From the NCBI GenBank assembly GCA_026874595.1, contig CM049317.1, forward strand, positions 12,096,382-12,160,381: a stretch of DNA of 64,000 nucleotides. The letters run 5' to 3'. The translations under genes and the position numbers were made by a program. The notes under the pieces were generated by a model that was not told the DNA's origin, did not search any database, and saw only the letters and a list, made by a program, of their open reading frames with translations. The stretch is from Sipunculus nudus. Lineage: Eukaryota > Annelida > Sipuncula > Golfingiida > Sipunculidae. Positions 36,618 to 46,679 of the stretch are shown one piece after another. Numbering within the stretch: position 1 is the first letter of the stretch; the number at the start of each line of letters is the position of its first letter.

Positions 36618-37748
36618 TTACATGAAAAGAGCCTGGCTCATGACTATGCTATGCATAGATTTTGAAACAAAACCAGAAGGTTTGCTATTTGGTTTATTCG
36701 CAAGTATCCAGCAGTCAGATATTAGATGACCTTCCTTCTTGCAGTAATTACAGATTTTCTTTGAAAATGACTGGTCTTTGTTGGACTTAGACACAGTGGA
36801 TGTGGACAGAGGTGTAGCTATGGGCTTTGCTGAACTATCAGGACTACTAGAACTGGGTGACTGCGCTTTAAACTTCTTTTGACCATACTGATTTACATTC
36901 ATATTTGTGAATGACTGTTTTGATTTGCTAGTAAAGGACATTTTGTGTGTCAATGAAGAATCACCAGCTAATTGAGCAGCAATGTCAAGTGTTTCAGGAC
37001 TTTTCTCATCGAAAAAAGGTTTAACATCTGCATTAATGCAGTGCTTAAATTCTTCAAGCAAAATCAACTGGCGCAAATTATCATAATCTTTCATTACATT
37101 TTTAGAACTACATCAGCGATCAAACAACTGCTCTTTTGTCCTAGCAAATTCTACGTAAGTCTGATTTTTGCGCTTTTCCCAATTTCTGAATTTATGGCGG
37201 TAAGCCTCTGGAACTAACTCATAACCTTTTAGGATTAACCGTTTTACCAGGTCATAGTCAGCAACAGCTTTTACTGAAAGCTCTGTATAAATTTCCCTGG
37301 CCTTGCCAGTCAATACACTCTCTTTTTCTTGAAAAGGTGGAGCAAGTCTAATGTGTTAAGCTGCATCAAAAATGTGAGTTGGGGCTGCACGTAGACTATG
37401 TTCTAGTTTAAGTCTTTCTAACTCTAGTCGTTTTCTTTTTCTAGTCTTTCTCTTTCTAACCTCTCTTACCTCTCTTTTAATGCTGGCTCATATTGCATTT
37501 CCAACTTTTTTTAATTCTAATTGCATAGCAAGGCTGTCATTGTTTTATGTTTCAACTTCAGTTTCTTCAATTAAACCTTTGCTAATATAATCTTGCATGA
37601 TTCTAGCAATGATATCAGACTTTCTCAAAACTGTTTTTACACTTAGCCCTAAGTGTTGTCCCAAACGCAACAACTTGTCTTTTGACAACTGTTCAAGTTG
37701 ATCAGGGTCCGGATCGTCAACAAATGTCTCAGTTTTGAAATCTGCCAT
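36618..37748 (-). pseudogene. gag-like region of the Gmr1-like element
   Basis: The fossil nucleocapsid part is marked by a CCHC knuckle, CNYCKKEGHLISDCW, near 36720-36770. A capsid-like region precedes it, and an N-terminal SAP-like stretch (LSKDKLLRLGQHLGL) follows the LTR. Broken. Confidence 0.7.
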
Positions 37749-37917
37749 GTTAAGATGTCAAAACAATAACAAAAAGAACACTGAGATAAATCCTGTAAAC
37801 AATGTGCTGTAAACAATGTGTAATCTTGTAAACAATGTATGATAAAACAATGTGTCCAAGTCAAGGCCTAATAAATTTAAAAACTATTAAGCATTCCGAC
37901 GAGAGCCCCCAATTTTA

Positions 37918-38316
37918 TGTTTCGGAACCTAATATAACCAGATCATGTATGTGTGATGAACACAAATTTTGTAATTGAGATTAAAAAAAATCAGATTCTG
38001 TAATACTAGGTAGCGGGAAATGTCCAGTGGAATGAATAAAGAAGTCAGTGGTTTTTTGTTTACAAATAACTTATTAATTCCTAAAAGAATCCTAACAATA
38101 CAATACACTGAATCAATACAATTATACATTGAAACAGCGGTATAGCAACAAGCCAATACGATCACACAGAAAGATAATGGTACAATACCTGAATATCAAC
38201 AGTGTCACCAAAATAGGTCCTTTGAATGTAAGCTCTCAGAGAATGACAGTCCAATGTCCAATGATAGTTCAACAAGTACGGAATGTAACAAGAACACGAG
38301 TTACGCCCGTGTCACA
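37918..38316 (-). repeat. LTR, right in window (5' LTR of the element)
   Basis: Shares both ends with the left LTR and is shorter overall. A small two-unit repeat (AGAGCACCT.TAACA, period 18) lies just outside it at about 38322-38357. Confidence 0.85.
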
Positions 38317-38885
38317 TAATAGAGCACCTATAACACTTAGAGCACCTGTAACAGTATTAGTACATTGTTAAGTGGATAAACATACATGCTTGAGGGATTT
38401 TTTTTTTTTACTAGAAGGATTGCATTTTTATCTTATTTCTCTTATAAAATAAACCTTGTCTTTATATGTAAGCCAGAGCACGGGTTTAATAAAATGTATC
38501 TTAGTAAAGCCAATGTATCATATGGAATTAGGAGAAACAAATATAGCCCCAGTCCTATCGGACATGCATCTTTGCGAAACACTTTATGACATAGTCCTAT
38601 GAGTTTTCTGTGATTATATTTTGATTAACTCTTGTCAACATTAGGTCGGTAAGAGTACTGTCATCAATAAAGTTTGATTGAAGAAATTCATCACTGTAGG
38701 GCATGATGCCAGATGGCAGGTTAGATCTAATTTTGTAAATACTCAGACAAGAAAAAGACCATATTTTGAATTGTTAAAATATTGTACAAATATTTAAAAA
38801 AAAGGGATAGAGTATATGATTTTTTTTAATAAATGGATATCCAGACCTCATTAACTTGCCATTATGCAATTCGAAGGACTATCAG

Positions 38886-38957
38886 GGTGAAAATTGTGCT
38901 GTATATTGGTGCCAACCACATTTGGTGTTTCGAGAATACGAATGCACTCTAATTCAG
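38886..38957 (+). CDS. Many-exon gene: 24-codon exon
   Basis: A 72-nt exon with acceptor GGACTATCAG and donor GTAGAT, in phase 0 at both ends. It encodes GENCAVYWCQPHLVF then REYECTLIQ, with three cysteines. It is the first exon after the LTR element. No domain is recognised. The run C-A-V and paired cysteines recall the exon at 43798 (RCAVEYSSVPEVC), a hint that the exons arose by duplication. Confidence 0.5.
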
Positions 38958-39096
38958 GTAGATGTTTTAATAATAAATCAAAATTTACATGCATGACAAA
39001 CTATTTCATAATTTGTAGAGACGTTCTACCTACAAGCAGGTCCAATCATTTTAATACAAAATTCGACGTAAAATTAACTATTGTTCTTCCTTGTAG

Positions 39097-39201
39097 GAAA
39101 CCGAAGAGAAGGAATGTCGCATTGTCCTAGTTGAAAACCTGCAGAATAATCTGAGAGCAGTTCTAATCCAGCCTTACTGTCGCTCGAATGAATTATCCCA
39201 G
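39097..39201 (+). CDS. Many-exon gene: 35-codon exon
   Basis: A 105-nt exon with a strong acceptor (TTCTTCCTTGTAG) and donor CAG|GTAAAA, in phase 0 at both ends. It encodes ETEEKECRIVLVENLQNN, then LRAVLIQPYCRSNELSQ, with two cysteines 22 residues apart. A possible 12-nt micro-exon (EMCR, between TTTCAG and GTAAAA) follows at about 39374-39385. Confidence 0.58.
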
Positions 39202-39209
39202 GTAAAATG

Positions 39210-40124
39210 TCAAATATTTAAAAAAAGCCGTGTTGCATAATTGATCTCAATAGAAAGTAAAACAGGAAGAGTTTTTGAAAATGATATTTTCTTTTCAAAA
39301 GAAAAGATAAAACATTTTATTTCTTGCACTTACTGCAGTCACATCAATAAATAAGAAACCTCTTCGTTTCAGGAAATGTGTAGAGTAAAAGTCTTTTGAG
39401 CCATGTCAGGCATGTTCGAATTCCTTCCACAGTGCCGAAAAGTTCCACAGGGGTATGTTTTTTTTTATGGTCTTCATGCATTCGTATTAATTGGATAGTT
39501 GTTCTGTCAATTATACAGAAAACGGAATAAATTCTGGTAAATTACGTTGAGTTTTTTATGCAGAATAGGGCATGGATTTAAAAAAATCCCTTGTCGCTGT
39601 CAGCCTGACTGAATACATAAAGAGGTTGAATCTATACATAACTTCAAATATCCGGTAAGGTTACTCTTTAAATATTGATTTATGCAGTTAGTCACAGCAG
39701 ATATTAACAAACTGCTCCTCTATAGCACATTTTCACACATTGATCCTTCCTCTTGAGATAGAAAGATCCATATTAGATGGCTTGTAAAAAAAAACGTGAA
39801 TATAGCACATAACTGAAACGTATTTATCTGATTGCTTGCTCACATACCGTTTATGGAACTTACGGTATAGGACTTAGGATATACTAGTGGCAAGAGATTC
39901 CATTTTATCTGATAAGAAGACGGAATTAGATATTTTTAAAAAATAAAAACTTGGCCTCTCTTTTACCCTTTTAGATTTGCGATTCACCATGTTCTATAAG
40001 TGACTCAGGGCGTGCAAGGATTACTGAGTCAGCATGTCTTACAAGAACCTTAAAGGTACTGCCTTACTCTATAAGTGACCGATAACTTGAACCAAGATGA
40101 TTCAGACGAATGAAGTTATATATA
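39210..40124. other. Intronic stretch of the many-exon gene
   Basis: AT-rich, no repeat recognised. Two very short pieces with splice-like edges (about 39374-39385 and 39432-39451) may be micro-exons but cannot be supported. Confidence 0.35.
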
Positions 40125-40126
40125 TA

Positions 40127-41311
40127 CAGTGGAACTCCGCCTTGCGACCACCCCACAATTACGATCATTTTGCTTGGTCCCGATTTTTTTTAGTTTATTT
40201 ATGTTTAAAACTGACTCAAAAATAAGACCACCCCTGAATTCAGAATTACGACCAGATTTCCTGGCCCCAGCGCTAATGCGACCCCGCTAATGCGACCACC
40301 GCCGAGAAGTACTGAAACAACATATGTCACGAGTCAATGGCTGCGTCTTGTCACAGGCGCCTTAACGAAAGATCAAAGCGGGTAACAAGGTTTCTAATCT
40401 TAACCCGAGTGTTAATCTGGTCCCGCATATCTTCCCGACTCGGTGTCTTCGCTGAGACTCGTTGAGGTGTAGGTTATAGATCAAAGAGGGTAACCATCGG
40501 CCTGATTACTAAATGAGCCGGTCTGACCTGGGGTCAGATGCTAATTGCCCCTCAGTGATCACCTGTATATTACAGCTACCCTAAGTGTGGGGTTGCGGGC
40601 AATATTTCAACTCATCACATATTGTTCGATCCTCACTGGTAAAATTAACGACCTAGTTAATCCTAAATGTGTTCATACCTTACTGATACTGGGTATTGAG
40701 CAGTCAGTAAAATGTATAAATAAAGCTTGCATGGGGGGGGGGGGGGAAATCCCTCACATTAACCTGCCTTTTCTGACAGATCGTTGTCAGTTTATTTCTC
40801 TACTGGTTTAGTTTGCATTTAAATTGCTTGCTGTTAGGACTCTAAAACAGCTCTCCTTGAAGGATAAAGTGGCGTTAATCAAGGCGGCATCACCAAGCGC
40901 AGTCAGCACCAAATGGCTCAGCAGTTTAGCGTCCGGAAAAAACTCAAGTGCACGCAATATATACTCAAGCGGAAAGCTAAACATATGACAGCCACGTATT
41001 ATATTCAATATGCATTCAGTAGGTTGTAATCGTATTGCCTTAGTGTTATTATTTGTTAATCATCAGCCACTACGTATGTGTAAATGTATATATAAATTTT
41101 TATCATGAATAAATATGTTCAGCTCCACTCACACACACAAAATTCATAATAAGGGTCCTCCGCTAAGTAAAATATTTTGTTATAATTCACATTAAAGATA
41201 TGTAATAGATAAACTCTGATACACATTAAATATCAGCGTGTTATATGCGACCACGGTAAGAGTTTCACAAATACGACCACCCCCAAATTACCCCAATACC
41301 CCCAAGTTCCA

Positions 41312-41314
<3 letters not shown>
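40127..41314 (+). mobile_element. pogo/Tigger-like DNA transposon, about 1.19 kb, inactive
   Basis: The ends are inverted CAGTGGAACT and AGTTCCACTG, flanked by TA on both sides within an (AT)n tract. Subterminal GCGACCACCCC-type sequence occurs at both ends, typical of the Tigger branch of Tc1/mariner. At 40833-40987 a + strand reading frame gives LKQLSLKDKVALIKAA, like the N-terminal CENP-B/psq DNA-binding helix of pogo transposases. The DDE catalytic part is absent, so this is an internally deleted copy. A poly-G run lies at 40733-40746. Confidence 0.78.
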
Positions 41315-41368
<54 letters not shown>

Positions 41369-41383
41369 TATACATATATATAC
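41315..41383. repeat. (AT)n microsatellite
   Basis: Long AT run adjoining the right end of the pogo-like element. The element probably inserted into it. Confidence 0.9.
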
Positions 41384-41664
41384 GTTAACATTGTTTGCCA
41401 CTTTAACTACCGAATCAATTGAAAGACGAGTAAATATTTCTTTAAGTAAGAAATTCATGGAAGATCAAAGCTCTTTCATCAAATAAATAAATACAGATAT
41501 TGCATGTATATAAAATGTAGTTATGGACTGGTGGCTGAATAACTAATACTGTTGAAATAAGACCATTAATTAACTTTTCAGCCACAGTACATGCATGTTA
41601 ATAACATGGGCAACATGAATGTCTAACATTTTATAGCTATAGATATTTAAGTCACATCTTTCAG

Positions 41665-41723
41665 GATGGAAATGGAGTAAGGGCGGGACTTTTTGAGACG
41701 CAGCACGCCATGAACTCACTCAG
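41665..41723 (+). CDS. Many-exon gene: candidate exon, phase mismatch
   Basis: Acceptor CATCTTTCAG and donor CAG|GTAATA bound 59 nt reading DGNGVRAGLFETQHAMNSL. It ends in phase 2, which does not fit the phase 0 start of the next candidate at 41926. One base is missing, an exon is missed, or it is not part of the main transcript. Confidence 0.38.
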
Positions 41724-41925
41724 GTAATATCCTACAATACTGTTATGGTGCAATCATAAATAAGAAATATACATACAAAAACAAATATGTCGCTTTTGCA
41801 GATACCACTGAATTGTTTTATTCACACACTCGCCTATGTATATGATTACCCGATACATGTGATTCATGTGTGAACCTCATTTACACAATTTGCATTTTAC
41901 TTATGAACTGTTTAACATTGCAAAG

Positions 41926-41997
41926 GTTTTATCTCACTCTCAACCTGTCCTGAAATACATGGAAGAAGAAAGGTGTCTCATTGAATCAGTTGATGTG
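41926..41997 (+). CDS. Many-exon gene: 24-codon exon
   Basis: A 72-nt open piece, VLSHSQPVLKYMEEERC then LIESVDV, in phase 0 at both ends. The acceptor (CATTGCAAAG) is weak and the donor GTATTA acceptable. One cysteine. Confidence 0.4.
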
Positions 41998-42227
41998 GTA
42001 TTATTTTGGTTCTTCTATACTGATCAGCATGGTTGATAAATTGTTCATACTTTAAGAACCGAGCCTCATCGTTACCATTCTGCTGAACAAGGAGTGTATT
42101 AATTTAAGTAAATACAACTGCATTTAAACTCATAGGACTATGTCAGAGTGTATAAACTGTACATTTAAATCTCAGCAGAAGGATTTTGCTTTTATTATTT
42201 GCCTCATAACAGGTTTGTATGTTTCAG

Positions 42228-42293
42228 GTCATAACAGAAGAGGCTGAAGAGGTTTGTGATCATCAAGGCCCACGATTCCAAATTTGTCCATAG
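42228..42293 (+). CDS. Many-exon gene: 22-codon exon ending in a stop
   Basis: Acceptor TATGTTTCAG and donor CATAG|GTATAT bound 66 nt: VITEEAEEVCDHQGP then RFQICP, followed by TAG as the final codon before the donor. If spliced in, this stop would truncate the protein. It may be an alternative or poison exon, or a sign that the gene is decaying. Two cysteines. Confidence 0.42.
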   Translation, partial: VITEEAEEVCDHQGPRFQICP

Positions 42294-42531
42294 GTATATG
42301 GAAACTTACGTGAATAATAGTCAGACTAAAACAACCACAATGCACAGTCAATAATAACAGATAGTTAAAAACATATTCTTAGTAATGTTTCTGTAAATGT
42401 GGGTTAATATTGACCTAATATAAACTAAGCACTGTCTGCTGCATACCATTACTAATTTCTGTATGATCCTTTCATGAGAATTTTGGCTGCATTAATGATT
42501 CCTCTCTAAACGAATCTTCTTTTGTTAACAG

Positions 42532-42621
42532 GAAAGGGACCCTATAATGCGAAGTGCCTGTCTGTGTAATCCAATGATAGAAAAAATGAAACGTGAACGC
42601 TGCAAAACCTTACGTATGCCC
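42532..42621 (+). CDS. Many-exon gene: 30-codon exon
   Basis: A 90-nt exon with acceptor TTTTGTTAACAG and consensus donor GTGAGT, in phase 0 at both ends. It encodes ERDPIMRSACLCNPM then IEKMKRERCKTLRMP, with three cysteines (CLC and RC) and a basic second half. This is one of the best supported exons of the gene. Confidence 0.6.
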
Positions 42622-43230
42622 GTGAGTGATATTCCGACTTGATATTCTGTACAAATAAAATATGTTTCATTAGAATAACCAAGAATATTTAATCAGTTTC
42701 AGTATGATTGAGATGGTAAATATGTACATATTTTCCGTTTTTGGAACAACCCCTAAAGCAAAGAAAAAGGCAAAGCAAATGTATAAAATGAGACTAAAAG
42801 CGTATAATAAATAATAAAAATATTAATATTTCATTAATTAAATGACAGGACTTTCTAAATACAATGATAAATGCTAAGGAGGAATATGTGGCTAAACAGT
42901 TAAATATTCCTGTTGGATTAAGGTTCAAACACCTAAAAAAGTTACTTTTTTTGCGAACAGTACCAGTGTACCTATTCGATCATGTCGAATTGGTAAAGAC
43001 ATATAGGATGATACTTTTTACATGATTTCACTTTCTTATTGCAGATGAGCAAAATGATAAATATCTTCATTGCGAATGAATGAGCTCATGATTGAAAACA
43101 AACCCAATTCTTGATCAGCCCTCTGTTAAATGTACAATTTTACTATACTAATTCCTCTTTCTGAAGCGTATATTCATTATCGGTCGTGTTCTTGACATCC
43201 AAATACAAAATCCAATTCCATGTATTTCAG

Positions 43231-43342
43231 ATACCTTTGAAAATTGTTTCCAATACGGATGATTTGCACACGGAGGAAAACCGATTTCAGAAAATTACGT
43301 CATGTTTTTGTTGGCGAAATCTATTTGAAATGCATATAAATG
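43231..43342 (+). CDS. Many-exon gene: candidate exon
   Basis: A good acceptor (ATGTATTTCAG) opens a frame of 37 codons: IPLKIVSNTDDLHTEENRF, then TSCFCWRNLFEMHIN. The only donor in reach is GTTAAA, weak, in phase 1. The SCFCW motif recalls the ACLC of the exon before it. The 32-nt piece at 42961-42992 (YQCTYSIMSN) is a weaker candidate between them. Confidence 0.38.
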
Positions 43343-43467
43343 GTTAAATTTACGACCGTCTGCATATATTGACAACAACATTTATCTTCTTTGTGCTAAC
43401 TCTCGGTTTTATTTCCTTTGATTTCACATTCAGTGTACATCTATTTTTATCATTATATACTCAGCAG

Positions 43468-43565
43468 GTATTGAGTCGCAAACAAACATTTCGAACAAGT
43501 CATGTATGGGGAAATGTAGAAGAAGAAGTATGCCTTTCCCTTAATGTCTCTGTAAATTACATTAC
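43468..43565 (+). CDS. Many-exon gene: candidate exon, phase mismatch
   Basis: Acceptor ACTCAGCAG and consensus donor GTAAGT bound 98 nt: VLSRKQTFRTSHVWGNVEEE then VCLSLNVSVNYIT. It starts in phase 0 but ends in phase 2, which does not join the next exon in frame. Confidence 0.4.
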
Positions 43566-43797
43566 GTAAGTTACTAGACAATGTCTGCATAGTCACGTTT
43601 TTTAAATAAAATGTTATTAGATCCTGCCTTATTTATCCTTCTTAACAGACTGGAATAGGCAGTATAAGAAATGACAATTAGTTCTTGTTTATCTTTTAGT
43701 TACTGACACATTTCTAAACATGAAATTACTTTTTGATGTTTATACAATATTAACATATACATATAAACATTTGCGTGTGTTTATTTACTTGTAACAG

Positions 43798-43893
43798 ACA
43801 TCAAATGCACAAAGGTGTGCTGTAGAATATTCTTCCGTACCTGAAGTTTGTCAAAAAGCGAAAACTCAAAAATATCCTACAAACACTAATATG
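43798..43893 (+). CDS. Many-exon gene: 32-codon exon
   Basis: A 96-nt exon with acceptor TTACTTGTAACAG and donor ATG|GTATGG, in phase 0 at both ends. It encodes TSNAQRCAVEYSSVPEVC then QKAKTQKYPTNTNM, with two cysteines 10 residues apart. Confidence 0.55.
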
Positions 43894-44056
43894 GTATGGT
43901 TAAATCCTTAGAATCGTTTAACCCTTGTGTAGTAGGAATATTTTGGATGTAACGCTGTTTATTGCCCATAACATTTGCTATAGGATGTAATCAAATCGGT
44001 ATGTTGGCCGGCATTTGTGTCAATATATGCCTTAATTCCTTTAATTTGCTTAAAAG

Positions 44057-44146
44057 ATACAGATTGAATGGGAAAATTCACTACTGATCACAGACGTGGA
44101 AATGCACCATTTGTCATCTGTGTGTTCAGATGGAATATATCCACCG
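44057..44146 (+). CDS. Many-exon gene: 30-codon exon
   Basis: A 90-nt exon with acceptor TTTGCTTAAAAG and donor GTAATA, in phase 0 at both ends. It encodes IQIEWENSLLITDVEMHH then LSSVCSDGIYPP, with one cysteine. Confidence 0.5.
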
Positions 44147-44627
44147 GTAATAATAAATAATTTTCTCATCCTTGAACGTCAGAAATGACCAATATATCCT
44201 AAAATAAATATGTACCAATAATATTTACCTTTTAGTTATATTAGATCTTATGTTGTTCAATAGATTGACAGAGAGATGTTAATCACCACTGTCACTATGT
44301 GTGGACTACCTTGAACTTGTTACAGTTTCCAGAGCTTTGACAAGGCAGCGCAGAGTGAGTTATTTTACATATCTAAAGTAAGGGACCTTAACACCAAATA
44401 AAATGTACTTCAATAAATATATATCAAGATGCACATATATAGATGTTCCAACCACCTTGCCGAAGAAAATATTTATATGCAGTTCATTTTTAGTCGATTA
44501 TAACTGCTTTTTGGCTCTGCTATTTAGAATATCCTTGATGAATTTATAGAATCAGGCATAAATAAATTCTTTGTATTACTTGGATAGTACTCAAAAAGAA
44601 CAAGTTGGATGAATCGTTGAGAAACAG

Positions 44628-44654
44628 AAGTTTCCTCCATGGATTAAAAACAAG
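44628..44654 (+). CDS. Many-exon gene: possible 9-codon micro-exon
   Basis: KFPPWIKNK between GAAACAG and donor GTAAAG, in phase 0 at both ends. The acceptor has no pyrimidine tract. Low support. Confidence 0.22.
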
Positions 44655-45621
44655 GTAAAGGAGATAGGACGCACATACAAGTATGAATCATCAATCAACA
44701 TGAGGGCACGTGTTCATTTGATTAGTAAATAATGTTTACTATAAGTGGAAACATATCTGAAGTATGGACTTTCGTTTTTTTAGCACATGCTGTTGATATG
44801 TAGGATGTACAATACCCATGCACTCTGTATAACTTTTAACCCTTCATAAACTGATTAAGTATAATTGGAAGACAGAATTCATACCGTATTCGACCTTTTA
44901 TTATAAATGAAAGCATCATTCTAGATGTTAAGGGGGAAGTGTTAAGATTCAGTAATGCTTGGTATATGACAATAAAAATTGCATAGAAATGGAATCGAAA
45001 GATTCTCAATGGTAAAGGTTTCTTTGAGTCTTTCTAATTTAGGAAATGCAGACATATAATTTCAACCTGTGCTGAACTTTTCTTCTTCATCAAACGCAAG
45101 TATTAATGAAACTTAACATTCCCTGCAAGATATTGGTTCATAGAAAAATGCCGATGGTCTGGCAAAATGAGAAGTTCAAAACATTAACCAAATAGACACG
45201 GTTCTCTCTAGCCTAACTTCCCGCAATAGTGCATTAATCAATCCAATAAGTATTACTGCATAGCTCCTTGAATGAAAGTTGCTGGATGAACAAGAATAAA
45301 AATATCATAATTTCTTTTAGTTAACATCATTGTCCCCGTTAAAAGGAAGTTTATGAGGGGGTTTTGGCTTCCGAATGGCGAACATGTAGTTCATGTCAAA
45401 ATAAATAAAAAAAGTCATTAGAGTTTATGATATCCAAAATTGTGCCCAGTTTCATCCCTTTATATTATGGTTATTATCATTTGTTACCTTGATCAGTTTT
45501 CGACATCGCTAAAATATATATGTGGAGGCTGACCTGGTACTTAGATACAGACGGATTTCTTGCAATAGAGGTATGAAATTATATGCTGCACTTGTTTTAT
45601 CTGCAATTTTTTTCAATACAG

Positions 45622-45771
45622 AATGAAAGCGCATCTGTAACCACGAAGAAGACGAGCAAAAATGATCCTATTTTGCAGGATGGGACCAATGAGGCATCCT
45701 CGAAGGACATAGGTGAAACGGTCCAATCGTCTGTCATCCAGGTCAATAAACGAGACCTACTTAAGCCTAAA
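45622..45771 (+). CDS. Many-exon gene: 50-codon penultimate exon
   Basis: A 150-nt exon with acceptor TTTTTTTCAATACAG and donor GTAGGT, in phase 0 at both ends. It encodes NESASVTTKKTSKNDPIL, DGTNEASSKDIGETVQSS, VIQVNKRDLLKPK: hydrophilic, Ser/Thr/Lys-rich, no cysteine, probably an extended linker. One N-glycosylation site (NES). In composition it resembles the long exon of the gene at 52-61 kb. Confidence 0.62.
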
Positions 45772-46258
45772 GTAGGTACTATTAAAACATGAAAAATAAT
45801 ACCGACAAACATAAGAAAGCGTTTTTCTTGAAAAGTTGGATAGCATGTTAGTTAACCAAAAATTTCAACTGTGCATTATATTTTACGCTTAAAGAAATAT
45901 CTAACTACTCAGTATAAATGGTGACATTTTTCGGTCGTTAAAAAGTTTTATCTGGAAGGAATTTTGGCATCTCATTATGATATATTGGTTATTTTTATTT
46001 ATGTTCTTTACACCTAGATTTTGATCATTTACATGGTATAACATTTAGCATTCTGTATTACATTCAGATTGCTGTTACCACAATAGTATATTGTTGAAGA
46101 TTCCGTATAAGTCATGATAAAAAATACTTTCTCTTAATATAGTGAATACCCTTTAGCCAGTGACAATGACAATAAATTATATTACTTTTTCAAGAAAAAG
46201 ACAGTGAGAAAAAGTTATCAAATGCGTTTGATCAACATAAATTCTCTCTTTTTTTCAG

Positions 46259-46381
46259 AAACAACCTGTCAAGTTTCAAGCTCGTCATAGACATGGCAAC
46301 CGGTTCTCCAACCCACGCAGTGTCTGTCGACAAACTTGTGGGCTTCACGGAATAAATTTTAAAAGACCATCAATAATATGA
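46259..46381 (+). CDS. Many-exon gene: terminal exon
   Basis: A strong acceptor (CTCTTTTTTTCAG), phase 0 start, and 40 codons to TGA: KQPVKFQARHRHGNRFSNPR, then SVCRQTCGLHGINFKRPSII. It is basic, with a C-x3-C pair and no membrane span, so the product is probably secreted or soluble. No family is recognised. Polyadenylation signals follow at 46506 and 46667. Confidence 0.65.
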   Translation, partial: KQPVKFQARHRHGNRFSNPRSVCRQTCGLHGINFKRPSII

Positions 46382-46505
46382 TTGGATACTTTGATTTGTC
46401 ATAAATTTATTTAACAGACAAATAACACGTAACTTCCCGTATATTGTTCACACATGGAGAACATGTGTTCGACCATCTTATTCTTGGACAGACCTACGTA
46501 TATGG

Positions 46506-46511
46506 AATAAA
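46506..46511 (+). promoter_or_regulatory. Polyadenylation signal AATAAA, many-exon gene
   Basis: First AATAAA after the stop codon, 125 bases downstream. A second one is at 46667-46672. Confidence 0.45.
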
Positions 46512-46679
46512 GAACATATTAAATGTCATAGGAAACCAGTAAAGACGAAACAGATGAGTAAAGGAGCGTTAGTTATTTGATTGGCATCTTTCCATGAAAG
46601 GTTTATTTGTGATAAAGTCAAGTATTTTGGCTTTCCCATTTAAACATGGATCAGTATAATGTTCTTAATAAAGCAACAA

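Larger units (their letters stand above)
32759..38316 (-). mobile_element. Broken Gmr1-like Ty3/gypsy LTR retrotransposon
   Basis: A fossil LTR element on the minus strand. Long terminal repeats, TG..CA bounded and of unequal length, lie at 32759-33467 and 37918-38316. Just inside the right-hand one a GGGGGCTC stretch resembles a tRNA-type primer site. In element order the parts are: gag-like region with a CCHC zinc knuckle, aspartic protease (DTG), integrase, then reverse-transcriptase/RNase H-type sequence. Integrase before reverse transcriptase is the order known for Gmr1-type gypsy elements. The copy is broken, with well over five breaks. By eye the two LTRs differ at around 8-9 percent of sites over their first 170 bases, so the insertion is not recent. 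Confidence 0.88.
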
